DNA of 64,000 bases from assembly GCA_963772165.1 (NCBI GenBank), contig CAVYWA010000012.1:310001-374000 (forward strand), read 5' to 3'. The notes below the pieces were generated by a model. The model did no database searches and was not told the origin of the DNA. It saw only the letters and a list, made by a program, of their open reading frames with translations. The position numbers and the translations under genes are program-made. How positions within the stretch are numbered: the first letter of the stretch is position 1; each line of letters begins with the position of its first letter. Source of the stretch: JAGVPT01 sp963772165. GTDB taxonomy: Bacteria; Bacteroidota; Ignavibacteria; UBA10030; UBA8401. Positions 38,782 to 48,025 of this stretch are shown here, piece by piece.

Positions 38782-40626
38782 TCATTTCCTTAATAACCTG
38801 GCTGAGTTCAAAATGAATCCCAGCTCAGACCCTACATGAATCAACGCAGCGGAGAGCGGGGTGAGAATCTGGAAAAACGCGAGCGATACTCCCACAACAT
38901 CTACAATGATTGTTCCCCAGAAATTGAACATGATGACACGCAGGCTCTGTTTGCTGATTTTTAATGCTTCTACAATCTTCATCAGGTTATCTGTTGTCAG
39001 TGCCATATCCGCGCTCTCAAGTGCAACCTCAGTGCCGGTCCCCATGGCAATGCCGACAGTTGCTTCAACTAAGGCAGGCGCATCGTTGATGCCGTCACCG
39101 ACCATTGCGACAATTCTTCTGTTGGATTTCAGCTCACGAATTTTTTCCAACTTCTGTTCCGGCAACATCTCACCAAAGACTTCATCAACATGAAGTGTCT
39201 CGCCTACCGATCTTGCCACTGTCCATGAATCGCCGGTCAAGAGAACAACGCGACAACCTAGTTTTTTCATCTCTTCGACCGCCTGTTGTGCTTCTCCACG
39301 GAGCGTATCGGCAATAGCGATTGCGCCGGCCACTTTTCCTTTGCTGGCGACAAGAATGCATGTTTCCCCGCGCTCTTTTCTTTCAGCAACATATTTGATA
39401 ACGGTTGAGTCAAGACTGATAGTCCGGGCTTCTAAGAACGATGTATTACCGAGTAAAATTTCTTTTCCATTGACATGGCAAACAAGTCCTTGCCCGGGAA
39501 AATATTTTATGTCCGAGTATTTTTCAATTCTGATTTGCTCTGTCTTTGCCCTCTCCAGCACCGCTTTTGCCAAAGGATGTTCTGAGTGCTGTTCTGCTGA
39601 AGCCGCAAGTTGCAATACATCCTGCATGCTGATCGAGTTGAAGCTCCGAACATCGATGACCTGCGGTTTTCCTAACGTCAGTGTGCCAGTCTTATCGAGT
39701 ACAATTGTATCTACTTTGCTGAGCAGTTCGAGATAAACTCCCCCTTTGACGATGATTCCTTCCTTCGCCGTTCGTCCTATGCCGGCGAGAATGGCAAGCG
39801 GCGTCCCGGCGGCAACTCCGCACGCTCCGGCAACAATGAGCGCCGATATTGCTGAAACAATGTTGTGTGTTACCAAGAAAGTAAGAATCGCTCCGCCGAA
39901 GGCGAAATAAACTAACCGCGCCGAAAGTATATCCGCCACCTTTTGAATCGGCGCCTTTGAGCGCTCCGCTTGTTCAATAATTTCAATAATTTTCCCGAAT
40001 ATCGTTTCTTTGCTCACGCGATGTGCTTCAACTTCGAGAATCCCGGATTTATTCATTGTCCCCGCAAAGATCTCATTGCCTTCAACCTTTTCAACCGGCA
40101 GGGATTCTCCGGTTATTGAGGATTGGTCGACAAACGAATCTCCTTTAACTACTACTCCATCGACCGGAATTCTGGTGCCCGGCTTGATAATAACGGTGTC
40201 GTTGGGTCTGAGATAATCTATTAAGATTTCTTCTTCAATGTTGTTGCGACGGACGATAGCTTTATTTGGAAGAAGTTCGATGAGTTTTTCAATCACATTC
40301 CGCCCGCGTGACACGGTTAAATGCTCAAGCAGCTCTGCGAAAATGACGAAAAAGGTTATGACCAAGCCGGTAAAGAATTGTCCGATGATGAGTGTTGCAA
40401 CGACTGCGATAGTCATCGACAATTCCATCGTCATTCGACGCTCGCGGACAGCCTCATACGCTTCTTCGAACATTGGAAAACCGCCGACAAGTGTTGCAGC
40501 AAGAGCAATGAAGTCAAAAGATGTAATTGGAGTCATCACCCTCAGCCAGCTCAACACGAGCGCAACAGCCATTGTGCCGAGACGTATAAGCTCTATTCGA
40601 TGTTCTCTCAATTGTAATGCTATCAT
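38782..40626 (-). CDS. P1B-type heavy-metal ATPase without a CPx motif
   Basis: 614 aa. The phosphorylation site is DKTGTLT, with TGES in the actuator domain, SEHPLAKA (the HP locus) and GDGINDAP. The transmembrane metal site, usually CPC, CPH or SPC, reads GACGVAAGTPL here, so the conserved Pro is missing. No N-terminal metal-binding domain is present. Substrate cannot be told from sequence alone. The ATG at 40626 is preferred over a TTG at 40668, but neither has a good Shine-Dalgarno. Confidence 0.88.
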   Translation of the reverse strand: MIALQLREHRIELIRLGTMAVALVLSWLRVMTPITSFDFIALAATLVGGFPMFEEAYEAVRERRMTMELSMTIAVVATLIIGQFFTGLVITFFVIFAELLEHLTVSRGRNVIEKLIELLPNKAIVRRNNIEEEILIDYLRPNDTVIIKPGTRIPVDGVVVKGDSFVDQSSITGESLPVEKVEGNEIFAGTMNKSGILEVEAHRVSKETIFGKIIEIIEQAERSKAPIQKVADILSARLVYFAFGGAILTFLVTHNIVSAISALIVAGACGVAAGTPLAILAGIGRTAKEGIIVKGGVYLELLSKVDTIVLDKTGTLTLGKPQVIDVRSFNSISMQDVLQLAASAEQHSEHPLAKAVLERAKTEQIRIEKYSDIKYFPGQGLVCHVNGKEILLGNTSFLEARTISLDSTVIKYVAERKERGETCILVASKGKVAGAIAIADTLRGEAQQAVEEMKKLGCRVVLLTGDSWTVARSVGETLHVDEVFGEMLPEQKLEKIRELKSNRRIVAMVGDGINDAPALVEATVGIAMGTGTEVALESADMALTTDNLMKIVEALKISKQSLRVIMFNFWGTIIVDVVGVSLAFFQILTPLSAALIHVGSELGFILNSARLLRK

Positions 40627-40675
40627 GAAGAGTATCTTTTTGCTTGAAAAATTATGGATGCCGTCCAATAAGAAA

Positions 40676-40706
40676 CCGGGACTTCATCAATCGATGAAAG
40701 CCCCGG
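40676..40706 (-). terminator. decayed terminator hairpin after TonB receptor copy 2
   Basis: CCGGGACTTCATC and GATGAAAGCCCCGG form an imperfect version of the hairpin at 35450-35481. The T-run is reduced to TTTCTT. It lies between the receptor and the metal ATPase. Confidence 0.6.
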
Positions 40707-40732
40707 CATTTAAAATGCATCACGCATCATGC

Positions 40733-43215
40733 TCACATGTGGTATGAGAGTCTAAACACGACATTGCGCGGCTCTTCCCAACTTGCTCCGCTGAAATATG
40801 CTCCTTTGATCAAATGCTGGTGATCCAGCAGATTCGTTATGTGGAGTGAAGGCTCAAGCGATGAACCTCCTTCAAGATGAATCGTATGGCCTGCGCTAAT
40901 ATTGAAAATCCACGATGGAGTCGTATGCGCGTTCGTGTTGAAATCGAAGAGACCATTTTTGTAGACTGCATCCGGATTTCCGTTCGCAAGCCCTGAGCCA
41001 TAGATGCCTACGAGATTGTAGAACCAATCTTGCGGCTGGTAGTTGATGCCCGTGGTAATCGAGAGCCGCTGGTCATGGTCGAGATCCGTTCCGCTCCCGT
41101 CCGTGTCAAAAGGTAAAAACCCGCCGCTGATGAGCCCCGTTCCGTACGCATGCGTGAGAGCTCCGTTCATGAATCCTGAAAAAGGAGTTTCGGGAAGATT
41201 GTAGGTAAGCCCGAGCTCGATTCCCTGCGTCTTCACTTCTTGGATATTGACCGGAGTCTTGATGGCGCTTGCTCCGACAGTTTCATCGTCAACTCCCGGC
41301 GTTGCGTGTTTGTAGAAGTACGCCAGCTTGCTCCGGAGTCCAAAATCGAATCCATGGGTATAGACGGCTTCATAAAAATCATCCCTCTCCGGCAGCGTCG
41401 GAACAAGGGTGTTGCTGACATTGAGAGCAATGGTTCTCAGCCCCTCGATATTTGTCGGCATGAATATTTTTCCGTAGTACAAATATGCGGTGTTGTTATC
41501 ATCGATGAGGAAATTCCATCGAATCCGTGGACTGAATTGGCTTTGGAGGGGTGCATCGGGGGCGATGTGTTGGTCGTAGCGTTCGCCGAGTTCGAACGAC
41601 GTCCATTCCATCGGATGATACTCAATTTCAGCGAACACTCCAAAATCGGATCCATTAAAGTTTATGTCGGAGGTCGGGCCGGGATTTTGGAGTGAATCTT
41701 TGGAAGTATAATCCTCTTTGCCGCTTGTGGCGGAAAAATTGAGACCGACCTTATACATGAATTCGTGGGCGAGCCGCTTGTCGAAGGTCGTTCTCAGACC
41801 GATCGTCGTGAACGTCCTGTCTTCGGAAAGTAAGTAATTTGTACTATCGCCGGCGAATTGAAAATTGGGCGGGTCGATTGAACCCGGGTGTAAATAAGCT
41901 CTCCTTCCCGTGCAAAGCCTCCGATAAAAAGGTTCGACTCCTGATCGATTTCGGAATTCAGTACTGTAATACGAAACGTTCTGGAATGAGTTCGACGTCT
42001 GTTGAAGGTCCTTGGCGATGGCTTCGGCTGAATCGTACGGAACCTGCGTGTCGGTTTTTCCGAGATTGAGGTTTGCCGTCAGGTATTCGTTATCGCTGAG
42101 CACATAGTCGAATTTTCCGTAGAGGAAATAATCGAACCCATGGTCGTTAAAAATATCGGAGGTCGGCGGATCGATGCGGCGGTCGGTCTCCTGGCGCGAT
42201 CCGGAAAGGAAGAACCCCAGATTTCCGATATGGTCGCTGACGGAAAGATCCTGCCCGTTGGAATTGAGAGCGCGAAACGGACCGACTCTGCTGCCAAGCG
42301 TGTCTCCTGCAGATGTGGATGTCGGCCCCGGTGAAAAAGGTTTGGTCCCGTTAAACGAGGTAGCTGCCGGCGTACGTCGACGCATCGAGATGGAATGTGC
42401 CGGTCGGGACGCGATTGTTGAGGTCGATGATTGCAGACATTTGCCCGCCATATTCCGCAGGAAAACCGCCGGTGATAAATGTGATACGGTCGATCACTTT
42501 CGGGTCGACAACTTCATTTAGTCCACCAAAAACTCCGAGCGGGACAGGGATACCGTCAACATAATATGTAAACTCGCCGTGCTGTCCGCGGATGTGTACT
42601 TCTCCGGTCGGAGCTCTCGCCGCTCCCATGAGATTTTCCTGGATAACGTTTGTCATCCGGGCTGTCGGGGGTGCGTGGAACGTTTCCGATTCAAACACCT
42701 GGTTCGCGGTAACCGGGTTGATAGTTTGACGTGGTCGGATCTCGCTGTCCCACGACAACCACTTCTTTTTCCGCGGTTCCGAGCGAATGGAGTGATCTTG
42801 TAGGTCGAATGTTCTCTGTCGACCACAATGGAATCGACGAACGTGTCATATCCCACAAACCAGGCAGTGATGCGGTAGATCCTGCTTTGATGTCGCGGAA
42901 TCGCGCCTGGCCTGCGGGATTCGTAACGGCGTCGGCAATGTATCTTCCGTCTTTTGAAAGGGCAACGCGTGCAAGCTCGATAGGGACATTTCCGTCGGCA
43001 TCGTTCACCGAGACACGCAATTGCAACCGGTCTTCGTCCGCCGCCGGAACATCGGCATCATTGTCGGACTCATCGGTGCTAGGATTTTTGTCGCGGAGCG
43101 TTGTCATCCTCGGAAGAAAGAATCTGTGCCGGCCGGGAAAGAATGCCTGCGGCAGAGTGAGAAAACTTCTGATCATTCCCGTTATCGACTTGAGAAGCAT
43201 TTTGCCCGAAAAGCC
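40733..43215 (-). pseudogene. TonB-dependent receptor with regulatory-like domain, copy 2, multiple frameshifts
   Basis: In order: a carboxypeptidase-like domain (LQLRVSVNDADGNVPIELAR), a plug (GEVHIRGQHGEFTYYVDGIP, ITFITGGFPAEYGGQMS) and a barrel ending NVVFRLSYHM. The frame changes near 42868, 42800, 42750 and 42355, and a compensating pair lies near 41890-41930. The 5' boundary is uncertain. Such receptors take up metals, sugars or cofactors; the ligand is unknown. The metal ATPase downstream hints at a metal link (inference). Confidence 0.8.
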
Positions 43216-43349
43216 CAGCGGCAGATAAGAAACAACAGAATTAAATAAGAATGGAGCGCATAATTCTTTTTCCCTCAAAAAATAATAGAGTATAAGACAG
43301 GCGGAAAGATTATTCCGCATCTTTTGGACTGAATTAATGTTTCGGATGA

Positions 43350-43700
43350 TTACGCGAGGAAAAAAGGTGGACCGCGGCGTGAAATAGAAGTTAAAAGAGC
43401 GAAGAAATACGAAGAAGAAAAAGTAAAAACTTGCGGGACGGGGGCGGCATCAATGAACTCAAGCGCAAACGGCGCCGGAGTGAGAATCGCTCTCCCTTCA
43501 ACAGAAGAGCAGAGCGCACACGAATCCAGGTGCGAAATGGGGACGTGCTTGCAATTGTCCGCATCGGCGTGTGTCGCCAGCTGTGCATTGCCGGTGCCCG
43601 AAATAAGATCCAGATCGGTGTGCGGTGCAACAAGCAGCAGACCCGTTGCATACACAAAAAGCAACAGGAATGGAATAAGTCGTCGTTGGGTGATTGGCAT
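43350..43700 (-). CDS. small membrane or exported protein with CxxC and terminal RGPP
   Basis: 116 aa. A hydrophobic N-terminal segment (RLIPFLLLFVYATGLLLVAP) is followed by SHLDSCALCSS, a CxxC, a second hydrophobic stretch (FTFSSSYFFALL) and the end SRRGPPFFLA. Small proteins with this layout (DUF2946-like) are often found beside TonB receptors for metals. It lies about 135 nt upstream of receptor copy 2 in the same direction. Function unknown. Confidence 0.6.
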   Translation of the reverse strand: MPITQRRLIPFLLLFVYATGLLLVAPHTDLDLISGTGNAQLATHADADNCKHVPISHLDSCALCSSVEGRAILTPAPFALEFIDAAPVPQVFTFSSSYFFALLTSISRRGPPFFLA

Positions 43701-43789
43701 TACTTTCAATATAACAACTGGAGATGAGTTAGTCAAACCGAGGATGGCGTGGGTAGTGCCTGAATTTAAAAGTAACTTTTAGCAATAGG

Positions 43790-43872
43790 CCTTGTCATGC
43801 CCGTGAAAGCGGGTCGAAGACTCGTCAACTACCCTTCGGGTCGATAGACCCGTAGGGACTCGGCGAGAATCC
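43790..43872. repeat. TCATTCCCG-GAATCCA family repeat, copy 3
   Basis: TGTCATGCCCGTGAAAGCGGG, slightly shortened here as GTCATGCCCGTGAAAGCGGG, leads into two nested palindromes (GACCCGTAGGG region) and ends GAGAATCCAAAT. It resembles the elements at 54797 and 60368 and lies between lysA and the CxxC protein gene. Confidence 0.5.
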
Positions 43873-43885
43873 AAATATTCATTTT

Positions 43886-45154
43886 TTACCGTGGATTGAT
43901 GAGGTTGGTAACAAGGCGTTCTTTCACAACCAAGTCCTCGTACGTCTCGCGTTCCCGCACAACGTAAAAGTCGTTTCCATCGACGATCACTTCCGGGGCG
44001 CGGCGCCGCTGATTGTAGTTTGAACTCATTACGAAAGAGTACGCGCCGGCGGACATCACAGCAAGGATATCGCCTTGTTTACTGTTCTGGATTTCGCGCC
44101 CCTGCGCCAAAAAATCTCCGGACTCGCAGACGGGGCCGACGATATCCGCAACAATCGTTTCGTTTCCTTTTTCCCTGACCGGCTTGATTTCGTGGAATGC
44201 CTTGTAGAGGCTCGGCCGCAGGAGATCGTTCATCGCTGCATCGACGACGATAAAATTCTTGTGCCTGTTTCGCTTGGTGTACAACACTTTCGTTGCGAGT
44301 ATTCCTGCTTGCGCGGTGAGGAATCTTCCCGGTTCGAAAAGGATTTTGCATCCGACGCCGGCGAGGATTGGAAGAAGTTCCTTTGCAAGTTCATGGGGCG
44401 ATGCGCTTGCGCTGCGGTCGTATGAAATTCCGAGGCCGCCGCCGACATCGAAATGGCTGAGCGCGATGCCCCGGCGTTTCAGTTCTGCGGCAAGCTCTGC
44501 CAGTTTTTTGCATGCTTCGATGAACGGCGCCGCGGTTGTGATCTGCGAGCCAATATGCATGTCGATCCCGGCGATGTGAAGGTTCGGCTGGGATGCCGCG
44601 AATTCGAAAGCGTGAACGGCCTGCGATGAGTCGATGCCGAATTTATTTTCGGATAATCCCGTGGAAATGTACGGGTGCGTCTTTGCGTCGACATCGGGGT
44701 TGACGCGGATGCCGACGGGGGCTTTGATGTGCAGTTCGCCCGCAATGGCGTTGATGAGATGCAGCTCCTGCAGCGATTCCGCTTTGAGCATGATCACAGG
44801 ATGCTGCAGGACCATGCGGATCTCTTCCTCTGTTTTTCCCACGCCGGTAAAAACGATCCTGTGCGGGTCAACGCCGGCTTTCAGCGCGCGGTAAAATTCC
44901 CCGCCGGAATTACAGTCGATACCGCTCCCCGCGTTATAGAATATCCGGCAAACGTTTAAATTGGAATTCGCTTTCAGCGAATAACAGACAAGATGGTCGA
45001 CTCCTGAGAATGCCGAATCGAATTCGCGGAAGGCATCGACGAAAGATGCTTTGCTGTAAATGTATGCAGGCGTCCCGACATCGCGAACAATATCGGCGAC
45101 CTTCACCCTCTCGCAAAACATTTCTTTATGTTGAAACCTAAAATAGTCCGTCAT
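43886..45154 (-). CDS. lysA: diaminopimelate decarboxylase
   Basis: 422 aa PLP enzyme that makes L-lysine from meso-diaminopimelate. CYSLKANSNLNV holds the PLP Lys, HFDVGGGLGISYD the glycine-rich phosphate site, and GPVCESGDFLA the Cys/Glu of the partner subunit. It follows asd and lysC on the same strand, so three lysine-pathway genes lie together. Confidence 0.95.
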   Translation of the reverse strand: MTDYFRFQHKEMFCERVKVADIVRDVGTPAYIYSKASFVDAFREFDSAFSGVDHLVCYSLKANSNLNVCRIFYNAGSGIDCNSGGEFYRALKAGVDPHRIVFTGVGKTEEEIRMVLQHPVIMLKAESLQELHLINAIAGELHIKAPVGIRVNPDVDAKTHPYISTGLSENKFGIDSSQAVHAFEFAASQPNLHIAGIDMHIGSQITTAAPFIEACKKLAELAAELKRRGIALSHFDVGGGLGISYDRSASASPHELAKELLPILAGVGCKILFEPGRFLTAQAGILATKVLYTKRNRHKNFIVVDAAMNDLLRPSLYKAFHEIKPVREKGNETIVADIVGPVCESGDFLAQGREIQNSKQGDILAVMSAGAYSFVMSSNYNQRRRAPEVIVDGNDFYVVRERETYEDLVVKERLVTNLINPR

Positions 45155-45214
45155 ACTCCAGTTTTTGTCGAAGGCTGCTCATAGGCTTGAATACTTTTTA
45201 AGAGAGCAATATAA

Positions 45215-45300
45215 CCGCGAAGGACGCAAAGGAATCTCTGGAATTGTCCATTTGCCTAGAAATGAAAAAATCTTTCTTTGCGCCTTGGCGTCTTCGCGTG
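45215..45300. repeat. GCGAAGGACGCAAAG inverted-repeat element
   Basis: CCGCGAAGGACGCAAAGGAA (45215-45234) and TTCTTTGCGCCTTGGCGTC...CGCGTG (45274-45300) form an imperfect inverted pair in the asd-lysA gap. The words match those at 26851, 28803, 31845 and 56603. Confidence 0.6.
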
Positions 45301-45322
45301 CGATATGTTTTCCCCGAAAGGG

Positions 45323-46330
45323 CTAGTCTTGTTTTCCCGCGATCCAGGCTTCCGCAATCTGGACGGCATTCGTCGCGGCACCCTTTCGAATGTTGTCGGA
45401 AACGATCCACATGTTCAAGCCGTTCTTTACCGTATCGTCGCGTCTCAACCGTCCCACAAACACTTCGTCTTTATCGTACGCCCAGATCGGCATCGGGTAC
45501 TGTTTGTCCTTCGGGTCATCCTGCACGACGACGCCCTGCGCCTTGCGCAAAATCTCTCTCACATCCACGAGATCAAACGGCTTTTCGAATTCGACATTCA
45601 CCGATTCGCTGTGCCCGCCGATGACGGGAACCCTGACGCATGTCGCTGTGACTTTAATCGAATCGTCGCCCATGATCTTCTGCGTTTCTTTCATCATCTT
45701 GACTTCTTCCTTGGAATACCCGTCGTCGAGAAAATCATCGATGTGCGGAAGGCAGTTGAACGAAATCTGGTGAGCGAACTTTTTCGCGATGACCTCTTCC
45801 TTGTTCAATTCTTTCATCAGCTGGTCGTAACCTTTTTTCCCGGCGCCGGTCACGGATTGGTAGGTGGAAACGACGATCCGCTTGATTTTGAACCTGTCGT
45901 GCAGCGGCTTGAGTGCCACGACCATCTGTATCGTCGAGCAGTTCGGATTGGCAATGATGCCGACGTGGTCAAATATTTTCCTGGCGTTGACTTCCGGCAC
46001 GACAAGAGGAATATCCGGCTCCATACGGAATGCACTGCTGTTGTCGATAACGAGCGTGCCGTGCATTGCCGCGGTCGGTGCAAATTCCCGGCTCACCGCA
46101 GCGCCGGCGGAAAAGAGCGCCAGTTCGATGTTGTTCTGAGAAAGAATTTCGTGCGTCAGTTCTTCGACGACAACATTGCTTCCCTTGAATTTAATTTTTT
46201 GTCCCGCGGAACGGCTTGATGCGAGCGGTATGAGCTTCCCGACAGGGAAATCCCGCTCCTCCAGCACCTGGATCATTTTTCTTCCGACCATGCCGGTAGC
46301 GCCGGCGACAACAACGGTATACAACTTCAT
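45323..46330 (-). CDS. asd: aspartate-semialdehyde dehydrogenase
   Basis: 335 aa. It reduces aspartyl phosphate to the semialdehyde, the branch point for lysine, threonine and methionine. GATGMVGRKMIQVLEER is the NADP fold start, and NPNCSTIQM carries the catalytic Cys; GGHSESVNVEF supplies the late His. It starts 21 nt after lysC. Confidence 0.97.
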   Translation of the reverse strand: MKLYTVVVAGATGMVGRKMIQVLEERDFPVGKLIPLASSRSAGQKIKFKGSNVVVEELTHEILSQNNIELALFSAGAAVSREFAPTAAMHGTLVIDNSSAFRMEPDIPLVVPEVNARKIFDHVGIIANPNCSTIQMVVALKPLHDRFKIKRIVVSTYQSVTGAGKKGYDQLMKELNKEEVIAKKFAHQISFNCLPHIDDFLDDGYSKEEVKMMKETQKIMGDDSIKVTATCVRVPVIGGHSESVNVEFEKPFDLVDVREILRKAQGVVVQDDPKDKQYPMPIWAYDKDEVFVGRLRRDDTVKNGLNMWIVSDNIRKGAATNAVQIAEAWIAGKQD

Positions 46331-46351
46331 ACGTTCTCATCCTCTCATGGG

Positions 46352-47734
46352 CTATTCGAAAATTTCGGTTAAGCGTTTGACGTCTGAAAAGAATTCTTTG
46401 TGCAGCCTTTGCACAACCTCATCGACGTGCTCTTCGTCGATGACAAAACTGAGGTTGATCTCCGACGCTCCCTGGGAGATCATGTTAACGTTGATGTCCG
46501 TGATGGAGCTCAGCACTTTCGCGGCAACGCCGGGGCTGTTCTTCAGATGTTCGCCGACAACGCAGACGATCGCCTTTCTGTCGCTCACGCTCACGGTAGA
46601 AAATGTTTTCAGTTCCTGGAGGATGGGCCCGAGGTTCTCGACGTTGTCGATGGTGGCCGAGACGCTGACTTCCGAGGTCGCCACGGTGTGAACGACCGTT
46701 TCATATTTGTGGAAGACGTCGAACACGTGCTCAAGAAATCCGTGCGCAAGGAACATTCTCGTTGACACGATGCTGATGAGCGTGATTCCCTCTTTGTACG
46801 CGATCGATTTCACCACGCATTCGTTGTTGACTTTCGGCCGTGCAATGATCAGCGTGCCGGTCGACTCCGGGCGCCGCGAGTTCAGGACGTGGACGGGAAT
46901 ATCTTTCTTTACTGCCGGCAGGATCGTTTCCGGATGAAGCACACGGGCGCCGAAATAGGCGAGTTCCGCCGCTTCGTTGAACGACATCACCTTGATTTTC
47001 TTGGCGTTGGTGACGATGCTCGGGTCCGATGTCAGGATGCCGTCGACGTCCGTCCAGATCTGTATGTCTTCAGCGTCGAGAAGCGAACCGACAATTGCCG
47101 CGGTGTAATCCGATCCGCCCCGGCCGATCGTTGTCGTAATTCCGGATTGAGTCGATCCGATAAATCCCTGCGTAAGAACAACGTAATTGTTCTCAATTTT
47201 CGGCCGAACGATCTCCCGCAGCTTCCGCCCGACGACATCGAAGAGCGGCAGCGCTTTGGTAAACTGGTCGTCCGTCACCATGAACGAACGCGCGTCGACG
47301 AGGAACGACCGGAGTTTGCACGCTTCGAAATAATGATGGATAATGAACGACGACATTCGTTCGCCGAACGAAGCGAATGTGTCGAGCGAACGCGGGGTCA
47401 GCTCGCCGAGAATCACAACGCCGTTGACGAGCGCCGCCAGCTCTTCGGCAAACGCCGCAATGTGTTTGAAAAGGAATTTCGCAGTGTCGGCGTCGAACAA
47501 TTCCTTGGCGATATTTTTGTGCCGGCCTTCGATTGCGGCCACGTTTTGCAACGCGTCGTCTTTTTTTCCCTTCGAAGCGAGGGCCGCCGTTTTCAAAAGC
47601 TGGTTCGTCACTCCTGCGCATGCGGAGACGACGACCACCGGCCGCCGCGGAATTTCCTTCCGGACAATCTCCGTAACATTCTTGACGGCGGCGGCGTCCT
47701 CAACCGAGGTGCCGCCGAATTTCATGACAATCAT
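46352..47734 (-). CDS. lysC: aspartate kinase
   Basis: 460 aa. MIVMKFGGTSVEDAAAVKNV is the kinase start, GRGGSDYTAAIVGSLLDAED the substrate site, and two ACT domains follow (VSVSATIDNVENLG and CVVGEHLKNSPGVAAKVL), so feedback control is likely. It phosphorylates aspartate in the first step of lysine synthesis. A terminator-like hairpin with a T-run lies within 20 nt of the start. Confidence 0.96.
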   Translation of the reverse strand: MIVMKFGGTSVEDAAAVKNVTEIVRKEIPRRPVVVVSACAGVTNQLLKTAALASKGKKDDALQNVAAIEGRHKNIAKELFDADTAKFLFKHIAAFAEELAALVNGVVILGELTPRSLDTFASFGERMSSFIIHHYFEACKLRSFLVDARSFMVTDDQFTKALPLFDVVGRKLREIVRPKIENNYVVLTQGFIGSTQSGITTTIGRGGSDYTAAIVGSLLDAEDIQIWTDVDGILTSDPSIVTNAKKIKVMSFNEAAELAYFGARVLHPETILPAVKKDIPVHVLNSRRPESTGTLIIARPKVNNECVVKSIAYKEGITLISIVSTRMFLAHGFLEHVFDVFHKYETVVHTVATSEVSVSATIDNVENLGPILQELKTFSTVSVSDRKAIVCVVGEHLKNSPGVAAKVLSSITDINVNMISQGASEINLSFVIDEEHVDEVVQRLHKEFFSDVKRLTEIFE

Positions 47735-47751
47735 AAGGTATCCATGTCCTC

Positions 47752-47811
47752 AAAAAAAACAAGAAAGCCCGTCGGCGTGCCCTCGCTACTCGGACAATCG
47801 TGCCGGCGGGT
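47752..47811 (-). promoter_or_regulatory. terminator- or attenuator-like hairpin before lysC
   Basis: On the minus strand CCCGCCGGC and GCCGACGGG pair with one mismatch across a loop of about 27 nt and are followed by CTTTCTTG and eight Ts (47752-47759). The T-run ends 17 nt before the lysC start. It is either the terminator of the upstream xerD operon or an attenuator of lysC. No lysine-riboswitch sequence is recognised. Confidence 0.5.
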
Positions 47812-47871
47812 TCTCTTTGTGTCTATATGAAGCAAAAAAAACAAAAAAAAGTCAAGTAGCCGGCGAATAGC

Positions 47872-47985
47872 ATCTCGTTCCCAAACTCTGTTTGGGAACG
47901 TTACCCGCGGCAATCTCTTGTTTCACATTGTTGTGACCCTCTTCTTCAGAACAGTGCGTTCCCAACGGGACGTTGGGAACGAGAT
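47872..47985. repeat. 114-bp element with 13-bp terminal inverted repeats
   Basis: ATCTCGTTCCCAA (47872-47884) and TTGGGAACGAGAT (47973-47985) are perfect inverted ends. Each end also forms its own palindrome (GTTCCCAAACTCTGTTTGGG and CGTTCCCAACGGGACGTTGG). There is no reading frame inside, so it resembles a miniature mobile element. A single GCGTCTTTGCG arm of another repeat family follows at 48001. Confidence 0.75.
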
Positions 47986-48025
47986 AAGAATTGCGACTCT
48001 GCGTCTTTGCGTGAGTCATATTTCT

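Noticed and set aside
43021..43248. Short plus-strand frame opposite the start of TonB receptor copy 2.
   Set aside because: No start signal or motif; it overlaps the regulatory-like domain of the receptor on the other strand.
47827..47859. Ten-residue open frame rich in Lys (MKQKKQKKVK) near lysC, resembling a leader peptide.
   Set aside because: It lies on the plus strand while lysC is on the minus strand, and it is made of poly-A runs. It cannot control lysC by classical attenuation.
47735..47870. Lysine riboswitch upstream of lysC.
   Set aside because: The leader is too short and shows none of the conserved L-box helices; only a simple hairpin with a T-run is seen.
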